From contig NZ_CP066831.1 of NCBI RefSeq assembly GCF_016598615.1, positions 3,038,001 through 3,102,000 on the forward strand: a stretch of DNA of 64,000 nt. The letters run 5' to 3'. The DNA comes from Streptomyces liliifuscus (GTDB taxonomy: Bacteria; Actinomycetota; Actinomycetes; Streptomycetales; Streptomycetaceae). The notes under the pieces are model-generated. The model was given only the letters and a program-made list of their open reading frames with translations, did no database searches and was not told the origin of the DNA. Shown here one piece after another: positions 51,603 to 61,494 of this stretch. The translations under genes and the position numbers were made by a program. The stretch's first letter is position 1, and each line of letters opens with the position of its first letter.

Positions 51603-52774
51603 GGCTCAAGGTCTACCACCGTCACCCCGCCCACCCCCGCCGCCCAGGACGCGTCGCTCACGGCCCCCACCAGCCGGATGTGCCCGCGCTCGCACATCCG
51701 CGCCGCCAGCCGTACGAGCCCCTCCCGCTGCCGTACGTCCAGATCGCGGTCGAAGCCGTCGGCGAGGACGGTGAGCGTCTGCAGTGCCGCGGGCACCTCG
51801 CCCGCCGTGTCGACCTCCAGAACCCCGGGCCCGGTGAGCAGCACCAGGGACAGCGCGAGGTACCTCAACTCCCCGTCCCCCAGTCGCCCGAGCGGTGTGC
51901 GCAGCCCGTCGCCCCGGTCCAGCAGCCCCCGGACCGTGCCGTCGATCCTGCCGATCTCGCCGGGCTGCCGCTCGGCCAGCAGGTCGAGGACCGGCCCCGC
52001 GCATCCCGCGCGCACCGCGTCGACCAGCAGCCCGTGCCGGCGCCCGCACTCCGACCGCGTACGCCACAGCACTTCGGCGAGGTTGCCGCAGCCGCGCAGC
52101 AGCCGTCCCGCGCCGAGCGGCACCGCCGTGCGCATCGAGCGGGGCAGCGGATCGCAGGCGAAGACCGACCGCAGGGCGACCACCATCTGCTCGGCGGCGG
52201 CCAGGACTTGGCGCTGGCCGTCCGTCTTTCCGGCGACGCGAAGCGGCAGGAGCGGCGTGCCGAGACGGTCGTCGGGCAGTGGCGCCCGGGTCACCGGGGA
52301 CGAGCCCGCCGTGTGCCAGGCCGCCTGCACGGACCGCCGGCCCGGGTCGCGCAGCGCGGTCTCCAGGAGGGTCAGCCCGCCGGCCGTCAACCGCTCACCC
52401 ACAATGCGCAGTTCGGGCTCCGCCTGTACGGCGACGTCGAGCCGTACGGGACCCTCGGGGCCGTCCGCCGTGCAGCCGATGCGGAAGCCGCGCCGCCGCT
52501 GGGCGTCGGGGCGGGCCCGTTCCGGCACGCACGCGACCGGGTCCGGGAACACCTCGTCCAGTTCGGCGCCGCCGCCTAGCCGGGCGAGTGCCTCGTACGC
52601 CCGCAGGGCACTCGATTTGCCGCTGCCGCTGGGGCCGGTGAAGAGGCTGAGCGGTCCGAGCGGGAATCCGGCGCGGCGGTGCGCGGCGAACGCGGTGAGC
52701 CGCAGTTCGACGACGCTCGGCCGGTCCGGACGTGCCTCGGCCTGCGCGCGGGACCCTAGAGATGACACGGTCAT
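51599..52774 (-). CDS. AAA/SMC-like ATP-binding protein
   Basis: A 391-residue ATPase. Walker A is SLFTGPSGSGKSSALRAYEA (about 39-58) right after an N-terminal strand; the late part has LGRLGDGELRYLALSLVLL (ABC-signature-like, about 305-323) and GVLEVDTAGEVP (Walker-B-like, about 328). Thus it is an ABC/RecF-type head without coiled coil. ATG 52772-52774 or GTG 52766-52768 may start it. It is coupled by ATGA to a MazG-like hydrolase. Role may be DNA- or nucleotide-related; unknown. Confidence 0.78.
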   Translation of the reverse strand: MTVSSLGSRAQAEARPDRPSVVELRLTAFAAHRRAGFPLGPLSLFTGPSGSGKSSALRAYEALARLGGGAELDEVFPDPVACVPERARPDAQRRRGFRIGCTADGPEGPVRLDVAVQAEPELRIVGERLTAGGLTLLETALRDPGRRSVQAAWHTAGSSPVTRAPLPDDRLGTPLLPLRVAGKTDGQRQVLAAAEQMVVALRSVFACDPLPRSMRTAVPLGAGRLLRGCGNLAEVLWRTRSECGRRHGLLVDAVRAGCAGPVLDLLAERQPGEIGRIDGTVRGLLDRGDGLRTPLGRLGDGELRYLALSLVLLTGPGVLEVDTAGEVPAALQTLTVLADGFDRDLDVRQREGLVRLAARMCERGHIRLVGAVSDASWAAGVGGVTVVDLEP

Positions 52775-52885
52775 ATCCGGACGGTAGGACTCCGCGACCA
52801 GGCGGAACCGTTTCGTCCGCGAAACCTTCCTACGAACGGGGTACCGATCGAGGGTTGACATCCCGATCCGTCGGAAAACACGCCT

Positions 52886-52974
52886 CGGAATCACGCCCGC
52901 GTGCAACACCTCGCGCGTCACGCCCCCGGACCCGGAATCACGCCCCGCGCACAACACTCGGCGCGTCACACCCC
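52886..52974. repeat. Two imperfect 41-bp direct repeats
   Basis: Units at 52886-52926 and 52933-52974 both begin CGGAATCACGCCC and end GCGCGTCAC plus CCCC. A third partial copy (GTGCGTCACACCCCGGGAATCC) runs into the sepF stop region. They lie between the ATPase start and the sepF stop. Confidence 0.6.
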
Positions 52975-53006
52975 AGAGTCGCACTCCGAAAGTCGGGCCC
53001 CGTGCG

Positions 53007-53396
53007 TCACACCCCGGGAATCCCCGCCCCCTCCATCAGCCCCCGCACCTCGGTTCCCGGCGGCGTGAGCAGGAAGACATTCCGGTCGACCCGATGCATC
53101 CCGCTCGCGAGGCCGAAGACGACACCCGTACTGAAGTCGAGTACGCGCTTGGCGACGTCCGTCTCGGCGCTGGTGAGGTCCAGGAGGACCGGGATGCCGG
53201 CCATCAGGGTCTCGGCGACCTCGCGGGCGTCCGCGAAGACATTGACCCGGAGCACCACGAAACGGCGTCGCGCCTCGGTCTCGGCCTCCGGTATCGCCCG
53301 GTGGCCGACCGCCGAGGGCCAGGCGTCGCGACCACGCAGCGGTACGACCTGGGCGAGTCCTTCCCACTGTTCATCGGTGACGTCGTGGCTGTTCAC
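53007..53396 (-). CDS. SepF-like cell division protein (third paralogue type)
   Basis: A 129-residue SepF domain with a short N-terminus. Core: RRRFVVLRVNVFADAREVAE (about 52-71), GIPVLLDLTSAETDVAKRVL DFSTGV in two parts, and GLASGMHRVDRNVFLLTPPG (about 105-124). SepF anchors FtsZ to the membrane and polymerises. The amphipathic membrane-binding N-terminal helix of main SepF is missing, so this is an accessory paralogue, as found in Streptomyces (SepF2/SepF3). GTG 53394-53396 is preceded by a GGGG run. It stands alone, divergent from the nitrate reductase. Confidence 0.88.
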   Translation of the reverse strand: MNSHDVTDEQWEGLAQVVPLRGRDAWPSAVGHRAIPEAETEARRRFVVLRVNVFADAREVAETLMAGIPVLLDLTSAETDVAKRVLDFSTGVVFGLASGMHRVDRNVFLLTPPGTEVRGLMEGAGIPGV

Positions 53397-53597
53397 CGGT
53401 TCCCCCCGACCTGACTCGCACTGATTGCCTGCACCGGGCAATTCTTGCGCATGATCACCCGTTCGGCCCAATGCGACACGGTCCGCGGCGGACCGCGCCC
53501 CTATGCGTCCCCTCACACCCCTGTCACGCCTCCGGGTCCCCTCACACCTCGCCGACGGCGGCTGTGTGGCGCGTGTAACTCCTCAAGATCGCGTCAC

Positions 53598-53613
53598 GTG
53601 ACACAGGCGTAAC
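53598..53613 (+). promoter_or_regulatory. Candidate GlnR box upstream of the nitrate reductase
   Basis: GTGAC-n6-GTAAC fits the Streptomyces GlnR half-box pair (GTnAC-n6-GaAAC type), 81 bases before the start codon. Another GTAAC lies at 53575-53579. Control by the nitrogen regulator GlnR would suit an assimilatory nitrate reductase. Confidence 0.5.
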
Positions 53614-53693
53614 GGGCAATTCGTACGCTCATGGACCGAGGTCTTCCTCGGAGAAGCTCGGAATGGCTCGGAAAGGCCGGAGAAAGGCAGCGT

Positions 53694-56600
53694 GTGAGCA
53701 CCACCTCCCCCACGTCGCAGGTGCGCACGGTCTGCTCGTACTGCGGTGTGGGCTGCGGCATGGTCCTCGACATCGGGATGGGCCCCGACGGACGGCGTAC
53801 GGTCCTGAAGGCGTCCGGGGACAAGGCGCATCCGGCGAACCGCGGCCGGCTGTGCACGAAGGGCGCGACCACCGCCGACATGCTCGCCGCGCCGGGACGG
53901 CTGACCAGAGCCCTCGTACGGGACGACCGCGGGGCGGAGCCGGGGCCGGCGCCCGTGGACGCGGCGATCGCCGAGACCGCGCGGCGGCTGCGCGCGATCA
54001 TCGACGAGCACGGTCCCGATGCCTTCGCCTTCTACGTCTCCGGGCAGATGAGCCTGGAGGCCCAGTACCTGGCGAACAAGCTGGCCAAGGGCTTCGTACG
54101 GACGAACCAGATCGAGTCGAACTCGCGGCTGTGCATGGCGAGCGCGGGCACCGGCTACAAGCTGTCGCTCGGGGCCGACGGGCCGCCCGGCTCGTACCAG
54201 GACTTCGAGAAGGCGGACGTCTTCCTCGTCATCGGCTCGAACATGGCCGACTGCCACCCGATTCTGTTCCTGCGGATGATGGACCGGGTGAAGTCGGCGG
54301 GCGCGAAGGTGATTGTCGTCGACCCGCGGCGCACCGCCACCGCCGACAAGGCCGATCTGTACCTGCGGATCAGGCCGGGGACGGACCTGTCCCTGCTGAA
54401 CGGGCTGCTGTATCTCCTCCACGAGAACGGGCACACAGATCCCGAGTTCATCGCGGACCGCACCGAGGGCTGGGAGGCCATGCCCGGCTTCCTCGCCGAC
54501 TACGCGCCCGCGGTCGTCGCGGAGACCACCGGCATACCGGAGGACGACATCCGTGAGGCCGCGCGGCTGATCGGTGAAGCGGGCGAGTGGATGAGCCTGT
54601 GGACCATGGGCCTCAACCAGTCCACACACGGCACCTGGAACACGAACGCGCTGGTCAACCTGCATCTCGCCACCGGTGCGATCTGCCGCCCGGGGTCCGG
54701 GCCCTTCTCGCTCACCGGGCAGCCCAATGCCATGGGCGGCCGCGAGATGGGGTACATGGGGCCCGGTCTGCCGGGGCAGCGGTCCGTGCTCGTCGACGAC
54801 GAGCGTGCCTTCGTCGAGGAGCTGTGGGAGCTGCCGCCCGACACCCTCCGCAAGGACGGGGTCGGCAAGGGCACGATCGAGATGTTCCAGAAGATGGCCG
54901 ACGGCGAGATCAAGGCCTGCTGGATCATCTGCACCAACCCCGTCGCCTCGGTCGCCAACCGCCGGACCGTCATCGAGGGTCTTGAGGCCGCCGAGTTCGT
55001 CGTCACACAGGACGTCTTCGCCGAGACAGAGACCAACGCGTACGCCGATGTCGTACTCCCCGGCGCGATGTGGACCGAGACCGAGGGCGTCCTCATCAAC
55101 AGCGAACGCAACCTCACGCTCGCCCGCGCCGCCGTGGAACCGCCGGGCGAGGCGCTCGCGGACTGGCAACTCATCGCGCGGGTCGCCTGCGCCATGGGGT
55201 ACGAGAAGGGGTTCTCCTACGAGAGCGCGGAGGAGATCTTCGAGGAGATCAAGCGCGCGTGGAACCCGAAGACCGGGTGGGATCTGCGGGGAGTGACGTA
55301 CGAGCGGCTGCGGGAGACGTCCGTGCAGTGGCCGGCCGCGCGGGAGGACGGGGACGACCGGAATCCGATCCGGTACATCGACTCCGGGGACCCCGTTTTT
55401 CCCACGGCCAGTGGGCGGGCCGTATTTCACGCGCGGCCTCATCTTCCCGCCGCCGAGATGCCCGACGACGACTTTCCCTTCGTGCTGAACACCGGGCGGC
55501 TTCAGCATCAGTGGCACACGCTGACCAAGACGGGGCGGGTGGCCAAGCTCAACAAGCTCGATCCCGGGCCGTTCGTGGAGGTGCATCCGGAGGACGCGGC
55601 GGTGCTCGGCGTGGCCGAGGGTGACCGGGTCGAGGTCGCCTCGCGGCGGGGGCGGGCCGTGCTGCCCGCGGTGGTGACGGACCGGGTGCAGCGGGGGTGT
55701 CTGTTCGCGCCGTTCCACTGGAACGACCTGTTCGGGGAGTATTTGAGCGTCAATGCCGTCACCAGTGACGCCGTTGATCCTTTGTCGTTTCAGCCGGAGT
55801 TGAAGGTGTGTGCGGTGTCGGTGGTGAGGGTTTCCTCCCCCGCCCCGCCCCTTCCCGCCCTTCCCGAAAGCGGGGCGCTGCCCCGGACCCCGCTGGGGGC
55901 GCTGCCCCCAGGCCCCCGCTCCTCAAACGCCGGAGGGGCTGAAAATACCGGTGGCTCCGGAGGGGCTGAGATTTCCGGTGCCGGTCTTGCCAGTGCTGCC
56001 CTCGGCCTGACTCCCGCCCCTCCCCCCGTCCTCACCGCCCAGGAACGCCAGTACCTCACCGGGTTCCTCGCCGGGATTCCCGCGGGTGCCCCCGGTGTGC
56101 CCGTGCTCCCGCCGGACGCGCCCTTCGGCCCCGACCATGCCCTGTGGGTGAACGGCGTTCTCGCCGGGATGTACTCACGAGCGGCGGACGCCCCGCAGGC
56201 CCCTGCCACTCCCCTGCGCGAAGTCGTCGTCCTCTGGGCCTCGCAGACCGGTAACGCCGAGGAGTTCGCGGTCGCGGCGGCCGAGCGGATCACCGCGACC
56301 GGGCACCGGGCGACGCTCCTCGGGATGGACGACGCCGACCCTCGTGCGCTGCCGCCGGGAGCGGATCTGCTGTTGATCACGAGCACGTTCGGCGACGGAG
56401 ACGCGCCCGACAACGGCTCCGGCTTCTGGGCGGCGCTGGCCACTTCCGAGTCGCCGCGCATGGACGGCGTGCGCTATGCCGTACTGGCCCTCGGCGACTC
56501 CTCGTACGACGACTTCTGCGGGCACGGCCGCCGACTCGACCGGCGGCTGGACGAGTTGGGAGGGGTGCGGCTCACCCCGCGTACGGACTGCGAGCCGGAC

Positions 56601-57839
56601 TACGAGCCCTCCGCGCAGGCCTGGCTCGACCAGGTGCTCACCGCGCTCGTGCCCGCTCAGCAGGGCGCTCCCGCACCGGCTCCGAGCGCAAGTACAAGTG
56701 CGCCTTCGGCGTCGCGGAAGCCCGCCCCCGTCACCGCCCGGCTCACCGGCAACCGGCTGCTCAGCCTGCCGGGCGCGGGCAAGGAGGTCCGCCGGTTCAC
56801 CTTCGACACACGGGACAGCGAGACCCCGCTGACGTACGAGGCCGGGGACGCACTCGGTGTACGGCCGGTCAACTCCCCCGCGCTGGTGGCGGAGTGGCTG
56901 GAGGTGGCCGGGCTGGAGGCCTCAACGACCGTCGATGTGAACGGAGTTGGCCACACCTCCCTGGCCGACGCGCTGGGCCGGCATCTCGACATCACCAGGA
57001 TCACCCCGGACCTGCTGCGCTTCGTGGCCGAACGGACCGGTGACAACCGGGAGTTGAAGAGACTGCTGCGTCCGGACAACAAGGACGGGCTGGCCAAGTG
57101 GAGTTGGGGTCGGCAGGCCGTCGACGTCATCGCCGAGCACCCCGTACGGGCGAGGGCCCAGGAGTGGGCCGGGGTCCTGAAACGGCTCCAGCCACGCCTG
57201 TACTCCATATCGTCCAGCCCGCTCGTCGACCCGCACCTCGTGTCGCTGACGGTGTCCGTCGTGCGGTACGAGAACCTCGGCGGACAGGTCCGGGGCGGTG
57301 TCTGCTCGCCCTTCCTCGCCGACGCCGAACCGGACACGCCGGTACCGGTGTTCGTGCAGCGCTCCCCGTATTTCAGGCCCCCTGCCGACCCGTCGACCCC
57401 GATGGTGATGGTCGGGCCCGGCACCGGAGTCGCGCCCTTCGTCGGCTTCCTCCAGGAGCGGCGGGCACTCGGCCACCGGGCGCCCAACTGGCTGTTCTTC
57501 GGCGAGCAGCACCGGGCCACCGACTTCTACTACGAGGACGAGCTGACGGGCTTCGTCGACGACGGCACCCTCACCCGTCTGGACACCGCGTTCTCCCGTG
57601 ACCAGCGCGCCAAGGTCTACGTCCAGGACCGGATGCGCGAGCACGGGCCGGAACTGTGGTCCTGGCTCCAGAGCGGCGCCCGCTTCTATGTCTGCGGTGA
57701 CGCCTCCCGGATGGCCAAGGACGTCGACCGGGCCCTGCGGGACATCGCCGTCACACACGGCGGCCTGAGCGAGACCGAGGCCGCCACGTACGTGAAGCAA
57801 CTCGCCGCGGACAAGCGGTACGTCCGGGATGTGTACTGA
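53694..57839 (+). CDS. Bifunctional assimilatory nitrate reductase / CysJ-type flavoprotein
   Basis: A 1381-residue fusion. Residues 1-720: molybdopterin oxidoreductase with a [4Fe-4S] site ([10 protein letters not shown] and GRLCTKG) and the Mo-binding Cys in [11 protein letters not shown]. Residues 720-770: a linker rich in Pro, Ala and Gly. Residues 775-1381: a region with [13 protein letters not shown], flavodoxin-like [16 protein letters not shown]-binding LYSISSSP and [13 protein letters not shown]-binding [13 protein letters not shown] and a C-terminal YVRDVY. It passes electrons from NADPH through FAD and FMN to Mo for nitrate reduction in the cytoplasm. GTG 53694 follows GGAGAAAGG. 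Confidence 0.93.
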   Translation: MSTTSPTSQVRTVCSYCGVGCGMVLDIGMGPDGRRTVLKASGDKAHPANRGRLCTKGATTADMLAAPGRLTRALVRDDRGAEPGPAPVDAAIAETARRLRAIIDEHGPDAFAFYVSGQMSLEAQYLANKLAKGFVRTNQIESNSRLCMASAGTGYKLSLGADGPPGSYQDFEKADVFLVIGSNMADCHPILFLRMMDRVKSAGAKVIVVDPRRTATADKADLYLRIRPGTDLSLLNGLLYLLHENGHTDPEFIADRTEGWEAMPGFLADYAPAVVAETTGIPEDDIREAARLIGEAGEWMSLWTMGLNQSTHGTWNTNALVNLHLATGAICRPGSGPFSLTGQPNAMGGREMGYMGPGLPGQRSVLVDDERAFVEELWELPPDTLRKDGVGKGTIEMFQKMADGEIKACWIICTNPVASVANRRTVIEGLEAAEFVVTQDVFAETETNAYADVVLPGAMWTETEGVLINSERNLTLARAAVEPPGEALADWQLIARVACAMGYEKGFSYESAEEIFEEIKRAWNPKTGWDLRGVTYERLRETSVQWPAAREDGDDRNPIRYIDSGDPVFPTASGRAVFHARPHLPAAEMPDDDFPFVLNTGRLQHQWHTLTKTGRVAKLNKLDPGPFVEVHPEDAAVLGVAEGDRVEVASRRGRAVLPAVVTDRVQRGCLFAPFHWNDLFGEYLSVNAVTSDAVDPLSFQPELKVCAVSVVRVSSPAPPLPALPESGALPRTPLGALPPGPRSSNAGGAENTGGSGGAEISGAGLASAALGLTPAPPPVLTAQERQYLTGFLAGIPAGAPGVPVLPPDAPFGPDHALWVNGVLAGMYSRAADAPQAPATPLREVVVLWASQTGNAEEFAVAAAERITATGHRATLLGMDDADPRALPPGADLLLITSTFGDGDAPDNGSGFWAALATSESPRMDGVRYAVLALGDSSYDDFCGHGRRLDRRLDELGGVRLTPRTDCEPDYEPSAQAWLDQVLTALVPAQQGAPAPAPSASTSAPSASRKPAPVTARLTGNRLLSLPGAGKEVRRFTFDTRDSETPLTYEAGDALGVRPVNSPALVAEWLEVAGLEASTTVDVNGVGHTSLADALGRHLDITRITPDLLRFVAERTGDNRELKRLLRPDNKDGLAKWSWGRQAVDVIAEHPVRARAQEWAGVLKRLQPRLYSISSSPLVDPHLVSLTVSVVRYENLGGQVRGGVCSPFLADAEPDTPVPVFVQRSPYFRPPADPSTPMVMVGPGTGVAPFVGFLQERRALGHRAPNWLFFGEQHRATDFYYEDELTGFVDDGTLTRLDTAFSRDQRAKVYVQDRMREHGPELWSWLQSGARFYVCGDASRMAKDVDRALRDIAVTHGGLSETEAATYVKQLAADKRYVRDVY
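55866..55950 (+). repeat. Intergenic-type repeat embedded in the nitrate reductase coding sequence
   Basis: Within the linker, bases 55919-55944 read CTCCTCAAACGCCGGAGGGG then CTGAAA, matching (one change) the central word of the palindromic element at 50413-50563. The preceding GGGGGCGCTGCCCCC-type hairpins are also intergenic in style. A second partial copy (GGCTCCGGAGGGGCTGA) follows at 55953-55969. All is read in frame. Confidence 0.85.
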
Positions 57840-58029
57840 CAGACCGCCAGGAGCGGCTTCCTGACGGATCGCCAGGGGTGGCCTCGGGAACGGCTTGGGG
57901 AGCGGCTTGTTGCGGGGGGGATACTCCCCGCCGGGCGGCCTCGGGTCGCTCTTACCGGCCTCACACCGGGCTCTTCACCTCCGGCACCGCGGTGCTCACC
58001 ACCGCGCATTAGCTTCCGATGCCGTGTAC

Positions 58030-59730
58030 GTGACAGAGACAAGGCCCTCGGCAACCGGTCTGCGGACACCCGCGAAGGTGTCGTCGCCGGACGGGGCACC
58101 CGCGCAGTGGCACCGGCTCCTGACCCTGCTCGCCGACATCAGCCTCTTCATCGGTACGCGTCCGGTGTGGGCGCAGGCCGCGAGCCACCGCCCGCTCGTG
58201 GCAGCGCTCATCTCCGTCTGTTACGCGTCGATCCTCACGACCGGTGTCCTGGTCCTGGTGGTCCGCCGGGGCCGTTCGCTCGCCCGGCTCGACCTGTGCG
58301 TCCTCGTCACGGCAGTCACGCTCACCCTCTGCGCGTACGCCATGGACCACGGCGGCAGTGACGAGGCCCTGCTCACCACACAGGCCGCGCGGCAACTCGT
58401 CCACGGGCTCCCGGTCTACGGGCAGCCATGGCCCGGGCTGTTCGGCCACGGGGTGGCGCTCACGCCCACGGCGGCCGGCGGCTACGACTTCACGTACGGC
58501 TATCCGCCCCTGGCCGTGCTGCTCACGGCGCCGTTCGTGGGGGTGGGGCACGGGGCGATGGCCGCGACGCTGGTGAGCACTGGCGCTCTACTGGTCGGCG
58601 CGGTCGTCATGTGGTGGATGCTGCCCGTTCCCTGGCGGTCCGCGGCCACTCTCGTGTGCCTCGGTTTCGGGCTGCTCCCCGACTACGCGCGGCTCGGCTA
58701 TCCGGCGGTCGTCGCGCTCGCGCTGCTCGTGCCGGTGGTGGTGGGCTGGCCGGGGACGGGAGCGGGCGGCCGGCTCGGTCCGGCCGGTCTGGCGCGGGCG
58801 GCATGCCTCGGGGCGGCGAGCGCGGCGCAGCAACTGCCGTGGTTTCTGGCGCCGTTCCTGCTGGCCGGGATCTACGCGGTACGCCGTGGGGAGCTGGGGC
58901 CGCGCGGGGCCGCCCGTGTCGTGGGCCGGTTCGTGGCGGTGACCGCGACGGTCTGGCTGCTGATCAACACGTACTTCATCGTGCGACAGCCCCACGACTG
59001 GCTCTCCGGCATCGCGCTGCCCCTGACCCAGGGCGCGGTCGTCCACGGCCAGGGTCTCGTGGGCATCTCGCTCTACCTCACGGACGGCAGCGGCCGGCTG
59101 GTCTGGTACTCGTACGCGAGCCTGCTGCTAGCCGCGGCCCTGCTCGCGCTGTTCGTCCTGTTCGTACAGCGTCTGGGTCCGGCCGCGGCCGTGCTGCCCT
59201 GGTGCGCGTTCTTTCTGGCGACCCGTTCCCAGGACGGGTACTACCTGCTGATGACACCGCTGTGGGTGGCGGCGGCCGTCACCGCGCCACCCACGTCGTT
59301 CGCGACGGCGTGGCAGCCACGGCTCGGGCTCGGGCGGCGCGCCCGTGCCGGGCTGAGCGCGCTCCTCCTGGCCCCGGCGGCGGTGGGCGTGACCGTCGCG
59401 GCGACGAGCACGCCGCCGCTCCGCATGACCGTGCTCGATGAACACCTCGTCGGCCGCGCGGCCCTGGCCGACCTCACCGTGCGCGTCACCAACCGCGGCG
59501 ACGACGACCTGCGGCCCCACTTCACCCTGACCACGGGTCAGGGCATGTCCCGCTACTGGTCGGTGGCACGAGGCCCGGCCGTCCTCGCCCACCGCACCTC
59601 GGCGACGTACGAACTCCGGCCGCCCGCAGGCGGGTTCACGCTTCCCCGGCACGGTGTACGGATCCGGTTGCGGGCCTTCACGGGGGCGCCGATGACGCTG
59701 TCGAGCACGGACGTACGGGTCGAGCCCTGA
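58030..59730 (+). CDS. Multi-pass membrane protein, possibly GT-C type glycosyltransferase
   Basis: A 566-residue membrane protein with about ten helices (for example LVAALISVCYASILTTGVLV and AAAVLPWCAFFLATRS). The first large loop (MDHGGSDEALLTTQAARQLV, then GLPVYGQPWPGLFGH and GGYDFTYGYPPLAVLL) with acidic residue and YP motif is typical of GT87/GT-C-like proteins. The last 120 residues form a soluble beta domain. GTG 58030 is a guess; GTG 58024 is possible and neither has a ribosome site. Monocistronic, convergent with an MFS gene. Substrate unknown. Confidence 0.75.
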   Translation: MTETRPSATGLRTPAKVSSPDGAPAQWHRLLTLLADISLFIGTRPVWAQAASHRPLVAALISVCYASILTTGVLVLVVRRGRSLARLDLCVLVTAVTLTLCAYAMDHGGSDEALLTTQAARQLVHGLPVYGQPWPGLFGHGVALTPTAAGGYDFTYGYPPLAVLLTAPFVGVGHGAMAATLVSTGALLVGAVVMWWMLPVPWRSAATLVCLGFGLLPDYARLGYPAVVALALLVPVVVGWPGTGAGGRLGPAGLARAACLGAASAAQQLPWFLAPFLLAGIYAVRRGELGPRGAARVVGRFVAVTATVWLLINTYFIVRQPHDWLSGIALPLTQGAVVHGQGLVGISLYLTDGSGRLVWYSYASLLLAAALLALFVLFVQRLGPAAAVLPWCAFFLATRSQDGYYLLMTPLWVAAAVTAPPTSFATAWQPRLGLGRRARAGLSALLLAPAAVGVTVAATSTPPLRMTVLDEHLVGRAALADLTVRVTNRGDDDLRPHFTLTTGQGMSRYWSVARGPAVLAHRTSATYELRPPAGGFTLPRHGVRIRLRAFTGAPMTLSSTDVRVEP

Positions 59731-59740
59731 ACCGCCGCGG

Positions 59741-61216
59741 TCAGGCCTTCGCCTCGGCCGTCTCGGGGGTGGTGTCCGGTGCCGTGCCGGGCTCCGGCTC
59801 GGCGGCCGTCTTCGGGACCGGGATGAAGAAGGCGACGGCCGCGGCCACGAGGGCGACACCGGAGCCGATCAGCATGGCGACCCGGAACCCGTCCTCGGAC
59901 GGCAGGGCGAAGCCGCCGAAGTCCGTGGTCATCTGGGCCAGGACCACCGCCATCACGGCGGCCGACACGGAGCTGCCGATCGAGCGCATCAGCGTGTTGA
60001 AGCTGTTGGCGGAGGCGGTCTCCGACTGGGGCACCGCGCTCATGATGAGGGCCGGCATCGCGCCGTACGCGAAGCCGACGCCCGTGCTGGTGACGATGGT
60101 CACGGCGAGCAGGCTCAGGGGCGAGTCGGTGCCGATCATCGGCAGGGAGATGCCGTAGCCGAGGGAGATGATCAGGGCTCCGACGGTCAGGGTGACCTTG
60201 GGGCCGGAGGCGGCCGAGACCTTGGCGCCGATCGGCGACATCACCATCATCATCAGACCGCCGGGGGCCATCCAGAGACCCATGGCCAGCATCGACTGGC
60301 CGAGGCCGTAGCCGGTGGCCTCGGGCAGCTGGAGAAGCTGGGGCACGACCAGCGACTGGGCGTACATCGCGAAGCCGACCAGGATCGAGGCGACGTTCGT
60401 CATCAGCACCTGCGGGCGGGCGGTCACACGGAGGTCGACCAGCGGCTCACGCGTCCGCAGCTCCCACCAGCCCCAGGCCAGCAGGACGACGACCGCGGCG
60501 CCGAGCAGTCCGAGGGTGGTGCCGCTTCCCCAGCCCCAGTCTGCGCCCTTGGAGACGCCGAGGAGCAGACAGACGAGCGCGACGCCCAGGCCGACCGCGC
60601 CGAGCAGGTCGAAGCTGTTGCCCGCGGCGGGGTTCGCCCGGCCGACGGGCACGACGAACCAGATCAGGGTGCCGACCGCGAGGGCCAGGGCCGCGACGAC
60701 CCAGAACAGCACGCGCCAGCTGGCGTTCTCGGCGATCGCCGCGGAGAAGGGCAGACCGAGCGCACCGCCCACACCCATGGACGCGCTCATGATCGCGATG
60801 GACGAGCCGAGCTTCTCCTTCGGCACCACGTCGCGCAGGAGGCTGATGCCGAGGGGCACCACGCCCATGCCGAGACCCTGCAGACCTCGTCCGGTGATCA
60901 TCGGGATCACCGAGGAGGACAGGGCACAGACGACCGAGCCCACGACGAGCGGTATCAGCGAGGCCAGGAGCATGCGCCGCTTGCCGTACATGTCACCGAG
61001 GCGTCCCGCGACGGGAGTCGCCACCGCCGCGGCCAGCAGCGTCGCGGTGATCACCCACGAGGCGTTCGAGGCACTGGTGTCGAGCAGCTTCGGCAGGTCC
61101 CCGATCAGCGGCACGACCAGCGTCTGCGTGAGCGCGGCCACGATGCCCGCGAAGGCGAGGATGCCGACGACACCGCCTGAGCGGGACTCGGCCTTGGGAC
61201 TGTCAGGACTTTCCAC
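59741..61216 (-). CDS. MFS drug exporter (DHA2/EmrB-like)
   Basis: A 491-residue transporter with about 14 helices. Motif A: GRLGDMYGKRRMLLASLIPL (about 70-89). Motif C region: ASMGVGGALGLPFSAAIAE (about 149-167). It opens with a charged tail after GTG 61214-61216 (GGGAGAG upstream) and ends in a Glu/Pro/Thr tail. It is divergent from a MarR regulator, with a cluster of TGCAT sites in between, so it is probably induced by the compound it exports. Confidence 0.9.
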   Translation of the reverse strand: MESPDSPKAESRSGGVVGILAFAGIVAALTQTLVVPLIGDLPKLLDTSASNASWVITATLLAAAVATPVAGRLGDMYGKRRMLLASLIPLVVGSVVCALSSSVIPMITGRGLQGLGMGVVPLGISLLRDVVPKEKLGSSIAIMSASMGVGGALGLPFSAAIAENASWRVLFWVVAALALAVGTLIWFVVPVGRANPAAGNSFDLLGAVGLGVALVCLLLGVSKGADWGWGSGTTLGLLGAAVVVLLAWGWWELRTREPLVDLRVTARPQVLMTNVASILVGFAMYAQSLVVPQLLQLPEATGYGLGQSMLAMGLWMAPGGLMMMVMSPIGAKVSAASGPKVTLTVGALIISLGYGISLPMIGTDSPLSLLAVTIVTSTGVGFAYGAMPALIMSAVPQSETASANSFNTLMRSIGSSVSAAVMAVVLAQMTTDFGGFALPSEDGFRVAMLIGSGVALVAAAVAFFIPVPKTAAEPEPGTAPDTTPETAEAKA

Positions 61217-61284
61217 GGGGGGACTCTCCCTCTTGCGCTTCCGGATCACGGCGGGCGCGACGCACTGCACGGCAGGAATGCGGC

Positions 61285-61326
61285 ATGCATAGAATGTGCA
61301 TCGTACATGCCCAGTGCATCATGCAT
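61285..61326. promoter_or_regulatory. Cluster of TGCAT words, MarR operator candidate
   Basis: ATGCAT at 61285-61290 and 61321-61326, TGCAT at 61297-61301 and 61315-61319, and an inverted ACATGC at 61305-61310 form a roughly symmetric array 70 bases upstream of the MFS start and 170 before marR. It is AT-rich compared with its surroundings. Confidence 0.6.
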
Positions 61327-61355
61327 ATTCGCGACGACGCCCACGCGATGCGATG

Positions 61356-61415
61356 CGGCGTGACGGGCTGCGGGGTGACGGGATGTGGCGTGACGGGGTG
61401 CGGCGGCACGCCGTG
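61356..61415. repeat. Four 15-bp tandem repeats in the marR leader
   Basis: Units CGGCGTGACGGGCTG, CGGGGTGACGGGATG, TGGCGTGACGGGGTG and a decayed fourth lie between the operator cluster and the marR start. They are in frame with marR and would add CGVTG pentapeptides if translation began upstream, but no ribosome site supports that. Confidence 0.7.
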
Positions 61416-61494
61416 CGGTGTCGCACAGACGAGGGGACGCCCCGTCCCAGCAGGCCCAGGACCCAGATCCCCCTCCCGGAGCCGAGGAACCCGA

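Noticed and set aside
61285..61494. 70-residue Cys-rich extension of MarR
   Set aside because: No ribosome site at 61285, the residues come from operator words and 15-bp repeats, and the normal MarR domain starts at 61495.
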